NCBI RefSeq assembly: GCF_002799155.1
Contig: NZ_NERD01000002.1
Coordinates: forward strand, 1,984,001-2,048,000
DNA length: 64,000 nt
Origin: Stenotrophomonas maltophilia
GTDB lineage: Bacteria > Pseudomonadota > Gammaproteobacteria > Xanthomonadales > Xanthomonadaceae
Direction of reading: 5' to 3'
The notes beneath the pieces are model-generated. The model was not told where the DNA came from, did no database searches, and worked only from the letters and a program-made list of their open reading frames with translations. Shown here one piece after another: positions 52,401 through 60,600 of the stretch. The position numbers and the translations under genes are program-made. Each line of letters opens with the position of its first letter. Position 1 is the stretch's first letter.

Positions 52401-54173
52401 ATGTCATTGCCTGTTTCGCCATCGCGCCTGCACCTGGCCTTCCAGGGCCTGCGCCTGCGCCTGCGTGGCAGTGACCTGTGGTTCATCGCGCTTGCCCTGC
52501 TGGTCGGCCTGATCGCCGGCTACCTGACATTGCTGCAGTCGGGCATCGCACGCTGGCTGCAGGGCACCCTGTACGGGCTGGACGACGGCATGCGCCTGAG
52601 CTCCCTGCCCTCGCTGACCTGGACCGCGCTGCTGGTGCTGCCACTGGGTGGCCTGCTGGTCGGCCTGGTCAGCCTGGCCGCGACCCGGCTCAAGCGGCCC
52701 CTGCTCGATGCGGTCGAAGCCAATGCGCTGCACGGCGGCCGCATGTCAATGCGCGACAACCTGATCGTGCTGACCCAGACCCTGCTGTCCAATGGTTGCG
52801 GCGCCTCGGTCGGCCTGGAGGCTTCGTATACGCAGATGGGCGCGGGCAGCGGCTCGCAGCTGGGCCGGGTGATGCGCCTGCGTCGCAACGACGTACGCAT
52901 CCTGGTCGGCGCTGGTGCCGCCGGTGCCATTGCCGCCGCCTTCGGTGCGCCGCTGGCCGGTGCGTTCTATGCGTTCGAGATCGTCATCGGCGCCTACACC
53001 CCGGCCGCGCTGGCGCCGGTGGCGGTGGCCGCGTTGGCCGGCGCGTTCGTGGCCGACCAAGCCGGCATCGAGGCCTACCTGCTGCCTGCCGCCTCAACCA
53101 TCGACGTGCGAGCCGCCGACTACGCCATCTACGGCCTGCTCGGCTGCTGCTGCGCGATGGTCGGCATCGCCATCATGCGCCTGATCGCCTCGATTGAAGG
53201 CACCGTCAAACGCAGCCCTCTGCCGGCCTGGGGACGGCCGGTGGTGGGTGGACTGCTGCTGATTCCACTGGCACTGGCCAGCCCGCAGGTGCTGTCGTCC
53301 GGCCACGGCGCCCTGCACCTGGACCTGACCACGCACCTGCCGCTGATCTGGATCGGCGGCCTGCTGGCCCTGAAGTGCCTGGCCTCGGGCATCTCGCTGG
53401 GCTTCGGCTTCCGCGGTGGCCTGTTCTTCGCCTCATTGTTCATGGGCACCCTGGTCGGCGCCCTGTTCGCCGGCCTGTTGGCGATGGCCACCGGCGTGCC
53501 GGTGATCGACGCCACCTCGGCTGCGCTGGCCGGCATGGCCGCGCTGGCCGCCGCCGTGGTCGGCGCACCGATGACCATGGCCATGCTGGTGCTGGAAGGC
53601 ACCCACGACTTCCTGTTGACGAGCGTGGTGATGAGCGCGGTGCTGGTGTCCAGCACGCTGGTGCGGCAGTGGTTCGGCTATTCGTTCTCGACCTGGCGCA
53701 TGCACCTGCGCGGTGAAACCATCAAGAGCGCCCGCGATGTCGGCTGGGTGCAGAACCTCAATGCCGGTCGGCTGATGCGCAAGGGCGTGGCCACCGCCCC
53801 GGCCGACCTCGATGCCGCTGCTTTCCGCCAGCGTTTCCCGCTGGGCTCCGGCACCCGGGTGATCCTGATCGACAGCGAGGGACACTACGCCGGCATCGTG
53901 CAGATCCCGCGCGTCTACGCTGACGGCGTGGAGCCGGAGACCGCGATCGGCGAGCTGGCCGAGAACCGTGACGTATCGCTGTCGCCGGCCGCTGACGTGG
54001 TCAGCGTGATGCAGCGCTTCGACCAGACCCAGGCCGACGAACTGGCGGTAGTCGCCGCCGACGGACAGGTGCTGGGCGTGGTCTCCGAAGCCTTCGTCCG
54101 CAAGCGCTACGCCGAGGAGCTGGACAAGCGCCAGCGCGAGCTGATGGGCGAGCGCGTCGAGGACACCGACTGA
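52401..54173 (+). CDS. CLC-family channel or exchanger with altered filter and CBS pair
   Basis: 590 residues, 18-helix CLC fold then two CBS domains (about 450-580; ILIDSEGHYAGIVQ, ELAVVAADGQVLGVV). Filter motifs deviate: GREGP is SVGLEAS at 136-142 (gating Glu140 kept, Pro lost) and GxFAP is GGLFFAS at 339-345. Anion choice and coupling may therefore differ from ClcA. I start at ATG 52401. It follows the FecA-like gene by 62 bases on the same strand. Confidence 0.88.
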   Translation: MSLPVSPSRLHLAFQGLRLRLRGSDLWFIALALLVGLIAGYLTLLQSGIARWLQGTLYGLDDGMRLSSLPSLTWTALLVLPLGGLLVGLVSLAATRLKRPLLDAVEANALHGGRMSMRDNLIVLTQTLLSNGCGASVGLEASYTQMGAGSGSQLGRVMRLRRNDVRILVGAGAAGAIAAAFGAPLAGAFYAFEIVIGAYTPAALAPVAVAALAGAFVADQAGIEAYLLPAASTIDVRAADYAIYGLLGCCCAMVGIAIMRLIASIEGTVKRSPLPAWGRPVVGGLLLIPLALASPQVLSSGHGALHLDLTTHLPLIWIGGLLALKCLASGISLGFGFRGGLFFASLFMGTLVGALFAGLLAMATGVPVIDATSAALAGMAALAAAVVGAPMTMAMLVLEGTHDFLLTSVVMSAVLVSSTLVRQWFGYSFSTWRMHLRGETIKSARDVGWVQNLNAGRLMRKGVATAPADLDAAAFRQRFPLGSGTRVILIDSEGHYAGIVQIPRVYADGVEPETAIGELAENRDVSLSPAADVVSVMQRFDQTQADELAVVAADGQVLGVVSEAFVRKRYAEELDKRQRELMGERVEDTD

Positions 54174-54180
54174 TCTGCTA

Positions 54181-54210
54181 AAAGGGGACGGAGGGGATTA
54201 AGTCGTTTCT
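54181..54210. repeat. Single arm of the GGGGACGGAGGGGATTAAG family
   Basis: AAAAGGGGACGGAGGGGATT then AAGTCGTTTC, matching the left arm at 49120; the partner arm is missing, so the hairpin is lost. Confidence 0.8.
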
Positions 54211-54275
54211 GGCACATCTGGATATCCATGCGTCGGCGTGGATCGACTGTCACTTCGGCGGGGTAGACTCCAGCC

Positions 54276-54992
54276 ATGCGCTTCATTGAAACCTTCCAGG
54301 CCGGCCCCTTCGCCGACACCGTGGTCAGCCTGCTGGCCGCCTTCGTGCTGGGCACGCTGATCGGCGCCGAACGCCAGTACCGGCAACGCACCGCCGGCCT
54401 GCGCACCAACGTGCTGGTGGCCGTCGGCGCCGCCGCCTTCGTCGACCTGGGCATGCGCATCGCCGGTAGCGCCGAGGCGGTGCGGGTGATCTCCTACGTG
54501 GTCTCCGGTGTCGGTTTCCTCGGCGCCGGCGTGATCATGAAGGAAGGCATGAACGTGCGCGGCCTGAACACCGCCGCCACCCTGTGGTGCTCGGCGGCGG
54601 TCGGCAGCTGCACCGGTGCGGACATGCTGGCCGAGGGCGTGCTGCTGACCGTGCTGATCATTGCCGGCAACACCCTGCTGCGGCCGCTGGTCAATGCGAT
54701 AAACCGCATTCCGATCAACGAGACCGCCACCGAAGCGACCTACGAGGTGCGCCTGAGCGTGGATGCCGAAGCCGTGCCGCGGGTGCGCGAACGCCTGGTC
54801 GATGCGCTGGAGGCTGCGCAGTATCCGGTCGGTGATGTACAGGTGGTCGAGCATGCCGACGCGCCCACTGATGTGATCGCGGTGCTGGTCAGCACGGCCG
54901 TCAGTGCCGACGAACTGGACGTGGTGCTGGCGCGGATGGAAGACGTGCCCGGCGTGCTGCACGCCACCTGGGAAGTCAGTACCCGCGATTGA
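54276..54992 (+). CDS. MgtC/SapB family membrane protein
   Basis: 238 residues. The N-terminal half has four to five helices with the MgtC signature (GTLIGAERQYRQRTAGLRTN, GVGFLGAGVIMKEGMNVRGL, NTAATLWCSAAVG). The C-terminal half is an ACT-like soluble domain. MgtC proteins modulate the membrane ATPase and low-Mg survival; the exact role here is unknown. Monocistronic. Confidence 0.92.
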   Translation: MRFIETFQAGPFADTVVSLLAAFVLGTLIGAERQYRQRTAGLRTNVLVAVGAAAFVDLGMRIAGSAEAVRVISYVVSGVGFLGAGVIMKEGMNVRGLNTAATLWCSAAVGSCTGADMLAEGVLLTVLIIAGNTLLRPLVNAINRIPINETATEATYEVRLSVDAEAVPRVRERLVDALEAAQYPVGDVQVVEHADAPTDVIAVLVSTAVSADELDVVLARMEDVPGVLHATWEVSTRD

Positions 54993-55007
54993 AAGGGCGT
55001 GGATGGT

Positions 55008-55415
55008 TCACCCACCCGCCCTGCGCTGCTGCGCCCGGAGCAGCTTTCGGAATGAACCGCACTGGCGTGCATCCTGCGCTTCCGGGCAAGCCGCCGCCCG
55101 CTGCAGGTGACGGCGTATCCGCTGCAGCTGGGTGATCTGTTGCTGCAGCACATCGGCCTGCGCCAGCAGGGCCTCACGATCCAGCGTGAGGCATCCGCGT
55201 TGAGGTGGCAGCGATGCCCCGATCTGCTGCAGCGACAGCCCTGCCGCCTGGCCGAGGCCGATCAGCGCCAGCCGTTCCAGCACCTGCTCGTCGTACTGCC
55301 GGCGCAGGCCGCGACGGCCCAGGGCCTGCAACAACCCCAACTGCTCGTAGTAGCGCAGGGTCGAGGCCGGCACGCCACTGCGCTTCACCACCTCGCCGAT
55401 GTCCAGTTCACGCAC
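55008..55415 (-). CDS. MerR-family regulator
   Basis: 135 residues. The N-terminal helix-turn-helix and wing (IGEVVKRSGVPASTLRYYEQ, LGRRGLRRQYDEQVLERL) are followed by a dimerisation helix and a tail with three Cys (GCLTL, ACPEA, QCGSF). It lacks the clustered four-Cys iron-sulfur site of SoxR. Divergent from the methyltransferase gene; TTGACC at 55420-55425 followed by CTCAAG could be part of its target promoter. Confidence 0.85.
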   Translation of the reverse strand: MRELDIGEVVKRSGVPASTLRYYEQLGLLQALGRRGLRRQYDEQVLERLALIGLGQAAGLSLQQIGASLPPQRGCLTLDREALLAQADVLQQQITQLQRIRRHLQRAAACPEAQDARQCGSFRKLLRAQQRRAGG

Positions 55416-55478
55416 GGGCTTGACCTCAAGTCGCCTTCAAGCATCAACCTATGGCCAACTTCCCGGAAGGACAAGGCC

Positions 55479-56306
55479 ATGGCCAGTACATCCCCCGTTG
55501 ATCAGAATGCGCTCTGGAATGGCCCCGGCGGCCAGATCTGGGTCGCCCAGCAGGCCATCCTCGATGGCCTGTTCCAGCCGATGGCCGACCTGCTGGTGGC
55601 CGAACTTCCGGAGACCGTCACGCAACTGCTCGACATCGGCTGCGGTACCGGCGCCAGTCTGCTGGCCGCAGCGGCCACGCGCCCGGCGGCACACTGCACC
55701 GGCCTGGACATCTCCGCGCCGATGCTGGCGCTGGCCCGCCAGCGCGCCGAGGCGGCAGGACTGAACGCGGACTTCATCGTGGCCGACGCGCAGCGGCATC
55801 CGCTGCCGTCCGTGCACTTCGACTGGATCCAGTCGCGGCTGGGGGTGATGTTCTTCGAGGATACGGAGGCCGCCTTCAGCAACCTGCACCGCGCGGCGCA
55901 ACCAGGCGCGGGGCTGCGTTTCATCGCCTGGCGCAGTGCCGACGAGAACCCATTCATGACCGCCGCCGAGCGCGCCATCGGTGGTGAACTCGATCTACCA
56001 CCCCGTGCGCCAGGAGCACCCGGCCAGTTTGCCCTTGCCGATGGCGAGCGCGTGCGGCGCCTGCTGCAGGCCGCTGGCTGGAAAGATGTGGAGGTGATTG
56101 CAGTGGACCTCCCCTGCTCCATCGGCCGCGACGAGCTGCCGACCTACGTCGGCCAGCTGGGCCCGTTGGGCCTGGCGCTGCGCGCGATGCCGGAAGACCG
56201 TGCCGCCGTGCTTCGCAACAGGGCACTGGCTGCATTCGCGCCGTTCATCGAAGGCGACCGCGTTCGCGTGGATGCCGCCTGTTGGCTGGTCCGCGCCCGG
56301 GCGTAG
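55479..56306 (+). CDS. SAM-dependent methyltransferase
   Basis: 275 residues, class I fold. Motif I is LLDIGCGTGASLLAA, motif II acid in CTGLDISAPML, post-I DFIVADAQRHPLP, and DWIQSRLGVMFFED. Substrate unknown. GGAAGGAC upstream supports ATG 55479; the frame continues upstream to 55107, but that part overlaps the merR gene. Divergent MerR suggests induction by a small molecule or drug. Confidence 0.87.
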   Translation: MASTSPVDQNALWNGPGGQIWVAQQAILDGLFQPMADLLVAELPETVTQLLDIGCGTGASLLAAAATRPAAHCTGLDISAPMLALARQRAEAAGLNADFIVADAQRHPLPSVHFDWIQSRLGVMFFEDTEAAFSNLHRAAQPGAGLRFIAWRSADENPFMTAAERAIGGELDLPPRAPGAPGQFALADGERVRRLLQAAGWKDVEVIAVDLPCSIGRDELPTYVGQLGPLGLALRAMPEDRAAVLRNRALAAFAPFIEGDRVRVDAACWLVRARA

Positions 56307-56307
56307 G

Positions 56308-56383
56308 AAAAGGGGACGGAGGGGATTAAGTCGTACTTGCCCCAGGTGTGCCGGAAGCGACTTAATTCCCTCCGTCCCCTTTT
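56308..56383. repeat. Inverted repeat (GGGGACGGAGGGGATTAAG family)
   Basis: 26-base arms 56308-56333 and 56358-56383 with one mismatch, loop of 24, between the convergent methyltransferase and DUF6959-like genes. Confidence 0.85.
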
Positions 56384-56387
56384 TCTT

Positions 56388-56678
56388 TCACAGCGCCTCG
56401 CCGGCGTCGGCCAGGCGCGATTCGATCAGTGCGTACCACTGCTGCAGCACGTCGATCAGCATGTCCAGCTCGGCATCGGTGCGCTGTGCGCGGCCGCTGC
56501 GCAGGCAGGCCTGGGCTTCCTGCAGCTGGGCCAGGAAACCGGCCACCGTATCAGCCTGCAGGATCAGGCCCGGCAGGCGTCGCCCGGGGATGCGCACCAC
56601 GGCATGGTTGCCGAGCTGCCCGTACACGCTGAGAGTGGCTTCCGTCTTCATGGAGAGGGGCAGGAATTGGGCATTCAT
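56388..56678 (-). CDS. DUF6959-like small protein
   Basis: 96 residues. The central NHAVVRIPGRRLPGLILQAD resembles what I recall of DUF6959 proteins (xxVVRLPGRRFPGVVIQGDS); the second half is helical. Cytosolic, function unknown. I use ATG 56678 (MNAQFLPLS); a GTG at 56687 and an ATG at 56651 are alternatives. Confidence 0.7.
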   Translation of the reverse strand: MNAQFLPLSMKTEATLSVYGQLGNHAVVRIPGRRLPGLILQADTVAGFLAQLQEAQACLRSGRAQRTDAELDMLIDVLQQWYALIESRLADAGEAL

Positions 56679-56800
56679 CGCGTGCACCGTGGAAAACCTG
56701 AGCCGCCGGCAGGCGTGATCAACGGGGGAGACGTAACCACGTCCTGCCGACGGTCAGGGGGGACTCGGGATGCCGGAGCGATGCCCCGGCGCAGGAAAAC

Positions 56801-57637
56801 TCAGCGTGGCTGCGCCACCCCGGCGATCTGCACGCGGCGGTTCGGCGCCAGGCAGGCGATCAGCTCGCGACGATTGCGCTGGTCGCACTGCACGACCGGC
56901 TCCGCCGCGCCACGTCCTTCGGCACTGATGCTGGCCGCGGGCACCCCGCCCTGGACCAGTGCGCTGCGCACGGCGTCGGCGCGGCGCTGCGACAGTGCCT
57001 GGTTGTAGCTGGCACTTCCGATCCGATCGGTGTAGCCGGTCACCCGGATCGACTGAACCTGCGCGGCCTCGCGTACCTGCGCCAGGATGCCCTGCACCGC
57101 ACGCTGCCCTTCCGCGCTGAGCACCGCGCTGTCGAAACCGAACAGCGCGTCGGCCGACAGCCGCAGCGGCTGCTCCGGTAGCGGTGCCGGTGCCGGCGGG
57201 GCTGGAGGCCGCGGTGGTTCCAGCACAGCCGCGCACGATTCCGGCTTCCAGTAGCCGCCCTGCGCGATGCCCTTGCTGTCGAATCGGACCTGGAACTGGC
57301 AGGTGAAGTACTCCGCGCCCTGTGCAGTGCGGAAATTGAACAGGTAGTTCCACTCGCGCACGCCCCACATGCCTTCATTGAAATGCGGCGTACCCAGCAG
57401 CGTGTACAGCTGGCGCTTGCTCATGCCCGGGGCGAAGCGGCGCAGGTCGGCGACGTCGGGATAGATGCCTTCCTTCAGCGAGGCCTTCGAGGCCTCCGGG
57501 AAGTGCACCGAAGTGGCTTCGGCAGGAGCGTCGGCGGCCGGTGCATGGCTGCGGCAGGCGGCCAGCAGGCCCATTCCCAGGATCAGGCCCAGCGTGGCGG
57601 CGAGCTGGCCGCCGCGGGCGATGCGATGCTGTTTCAT
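56801..57637 (-). CDS. tpgA: OmpA/SmpA lipoprotein, TpgA-like
   Basis: 278 residues. Lipobox LLAAC (Cys28) puts it in the outer membrane. A SmpA/OmlA (BamE-like) domain at about 50-145 (MSKRQLYTLLGTPHFNEGMW, WNYLFNF) is followed by a Pro-rich linker and an OmpA-like peptidoglycan-binding domain (FGFDSAVLSAEGQ, VTGYTDRIGSASYNQALSQR, PNRRVQIA). This is the architecture of TpgA, which anchors a trimeric autotransporter to the cell wall in Acinetobacter. Immediately downstream of the adhesin gene and on the same strand, so the pair likely works together. Confidence 0.85.
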   Translation of the reverse strand: MKQHRIARGGQLAATLGLILGMGLLAACRSHAPAADAPAEATSVHFPEASKASLKEGIYPDVADLRRFAPGMSKRQLYTLLGTPHFNEGMWGVREWNYLFNFRTAQGAEYFTCQFQVRFDSKGIAQGGYWKPESCAAVLEPPRPPAPPAPAPLPEQPLRLSADALFGFDSAVLSAEGQRAVQGILAQVREAAQVQSIRVTGYTDRIGSASYNQALSQRRADAVRSALVQGGVPAASISAEGRGAAEPVVQCDQRNRRELIACLAPNRRVQIAGVAQPR

Positions 57638-57666
57638 GTCATTCCCCCTGTAGACGTTTCCGCGAT

Positions 57667-57690
57667 GCCGGGCCGCGCGTGCGGCCCGGC
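57667..57690. terminator. Hairpin between adhesin and tpgA
   Basis: GCCGGGCCGC-GCGT-GCGGCCCGGC, perfect 10-base arms in the 61-base gap. May attenuate tpgA relative to the adhesin. Confidence 0.65.
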
Positions 57691-57698
57691 GGCGGGGA

Positions 57699-60600
57699 TC
57701 ACCACTGGATGCCGGCACCGACGGCCACGCCGGCCTCGCCACGGCTGTTGGTCGATCCGCTGAACTTGTAGATCCAGCGGCCGCCTTCGGAGACACCGGA
57801 GATACCCAAGGCCACGCCCGATTCGCCGTTGTAGCTGCCGGCTGCGATCGAGGCCATGCTGCGGCCCGCCTCGCTGGGCTGCGGCAGCGCCGCAGTGGCC
57901 ATCGCCGAAGCGATACCGGCCGAGGCACGGTTGTCGGTCTTGCGCAGGTCGCGCTCGAAGCCGCCCATGCGCTCGTCGGTGTAGGCCTTCGACCAGTCCA
58001 GGGTCTGTGCCATGCCCGACTTCAGCTGGTCGACGTTGACCGCGTCGGTACCGGCGGTGCCGGCGGCAACGTTGCGCACCGTGGTCGGGCCACTGCTGGT
58101 GCTGCCCAGGGTGACACTGTTGTAGTTGGTCGCACCGTTCACCGTGGTGTCGTAGCGGATCGTGCCCTGCTGCGAGGCCTGCAGCTGGCGCACGTTGACC
58201 GCGTCGGTGGCCTGCGAGCCGTCAGCCACGTTGACCACCTGGCGTTCGGCACCGGCTGCACCGACCGAGACCGTGTTGGCCCGGTTCGCCACCGAACCCG
58301 CACCCAGCGCCACCGAGTTGTCGGCCTGCGCCTGCGAACCATTGCCCAGCGCAGTCGAGTTGGCACCGGCGGCGGTGGAGCCTGCACCACCGGCGGCTGA
58401 GTTGGCACCGCTGGCGGACGGGTCGGCCAGGTTGTTGGTGTTGTTGGCGCGGAAGCTGCCGGCCACGTTGGTGATGTTCTGGATCTTCTGGTCGGTGTAC
58501 TTCTTCGATTCATCGATGGCGTAGTTCACGCCGTTCCTGAGCTGGCCGACGTTGGTCGCGTCGTAGGTGTCGGAACCGTCGGCGACATGGGTGATCTTGC
58601 GCTCGCTGCCGGTACTGCCGACCGAGACCTCGCCGGCCGAGTTGCTGGCACCGGTCTGGCCATAGGCGCCGGTGTAACCGCTCTGCGCGCCGACGCTGGC
58701 CACCGAACCGGCACCCAGGGCGACGCTGTTGCCGGCACTGGCGTTGGCGCCGTTGCCTACCGCCACGCTGTTGGCACCGGCCGCACTGGCCTGCGGGCCG
58801 ACCGCCACCGCCTCCGCACCGGCAGCCGTTGCAGCCGCTGCCGTCGAGTTCACCGCCAGGTAGGCACTGCCACCGCCACCGTTGGTGATGCGCTGGTTGA
58901 GGACCTTCAGCGAGCCATCGACGGCAGTGAAGGCGGCGGTGACGTTGTTGTAATCGCCGCTGCTGAAGGTGCCATCGGTAGCGATGCTGGAGATGCTGAA
59001 CGTTGGCGCGGTCCACACATTGGTCGCGCCGTTGTAGGCGGTGGTGCCGCCGAAGTAGTTGGCGATGGTGCTGTTGGTGCTGAACAGCTGGTCGCCGGTG
59101 ATGGCATCACTGCTGCCAGCCAGGATGCTGCCGGCGGCGACGTTGGTGATCTTCACCGCGCCGGTGCCGGTGCCGGTCAGCGTCACGCTGTTGAGTACGT
59201 TGCCGCTGCCATCGACGTCGTACTTGACGGCCAGCTTGTCGACCTCTCCGGTCTGGTCGGCGACGTTGGCCAGCGAATTGCTGACCGCGTCGAAGGCGGT
59301 GCCGACGTCGTTGTAGCTGCCCGTGGTCACGGTGCCGTTGGCGGCGACGTTGTTGATCGAGTAGGTCGGTGCGGTCAGCACGCCGCTGGCGTTGACCGCA
59401 GCACCACCGCCGAGATGGGTGGCCACTGCCTGGTTGGCCGCGAACAGCTGGGCACCGTTGATGGCCTCGCTGCTGGTGGCACTGACCTGGCCCGGGCCGA
59501 GGTTGCGCAGCGTGGTGGCAGTGCCGGTCTGGCCGAGCGTGGCACTGGCGTAGTTGACGCTGCCGTCGCCGTTGAGGTCATAGCGCAGGGCGCCCTGCTC
59601 CGAGGCCTGCAGCTGGCCGACGTTGACCGCATCGGTCGCAGCGGTACCCGCGGCCAGGTTGGTGACCTGGCGTTCGGCACCGGCAGCACCGATCGAGACG
59701 GTGTTGTCACGGTCGGCAAGGCTGCCGGCACCCACTGCGATGCTGTTGGCTGCGGTGGCGCGGGCGTTGGTACCGACCGCGATCGAGTCGGCGCCGCTGG
59801 CCAGGGCCTCGGTGCCGGTCGAGTTCACCCGCAGGTACTTGGTCCCACCGTTGCGGATATCGGTGATCTGCGTGTTGAGATTGACCAGCGAGCCATCCAC
59901 CGCAGCGAAGGCATCGGTGGCGTTCTCGTACAGGCCCTTGGCAATGGCACCACCGGTGGAGATGGTGCTGATCTCGAACAGCGGTGCGGTGAAGATGCCG
60001 CTGGCGGGATCGAAGGCCGCGCGACCGCCGAAGAAGCTGGCGATGGCGCTGTTGGTCGCCGCCAGCTGGCCGCCGTTGACCGCTTCGAGGCTGCCTGCGG
60101 TGACCGCACCTGCGGCAAGGTTGCCGATGGTGGTGGTGCCGGTGCCAGCGCCGAGCGTGACCCGGCGATAGTCCGGATTGCCGGCGCCGTCCAGGTCATA
60201 GGTCACTGCAGCGGCCGCCACATCGTCGATCAGGCTGATGGCACCCTTCAGCTGGGCCACGTTGACCGCATCGGTGTTGGCGCTGCCTGCGGCAAGATTG
60301 GTGATCTGGCGCTCGCCGCCACCGGCAGTGCCCACCGACACTTCACCGGCGGAGACCTGCGGCGCAGTGAGGCCGTAGGCGCTGTAGCTGGCCTGCGCGC
60401 CGCGCAGTGCTGCAGAGCGGTAACCCAGTGCGACCGAGTTGGCCTGGTTCGACGTCGCCTCGGCACCCAGCAGGGTCTGACCGTTGGCGGTGCCGACGGC
60501 GCTGTCGCCGACGATCACTGAATGGCCCATGCGCGCGGCATAGTCGGCCGTCGGCACGCCTGTTGGATTGCTGGGGTCGTTGACGCCGTCGCCGGGGAAG

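Noticed and set aside
55008..55415. MerR gene as the SoxR that would serve the sodA promoter
   Set aside because: Its three Cys are scattered; SoxR needs a tight four-Cys cluster. A soxR gene must lie elsewhere if the site is real.
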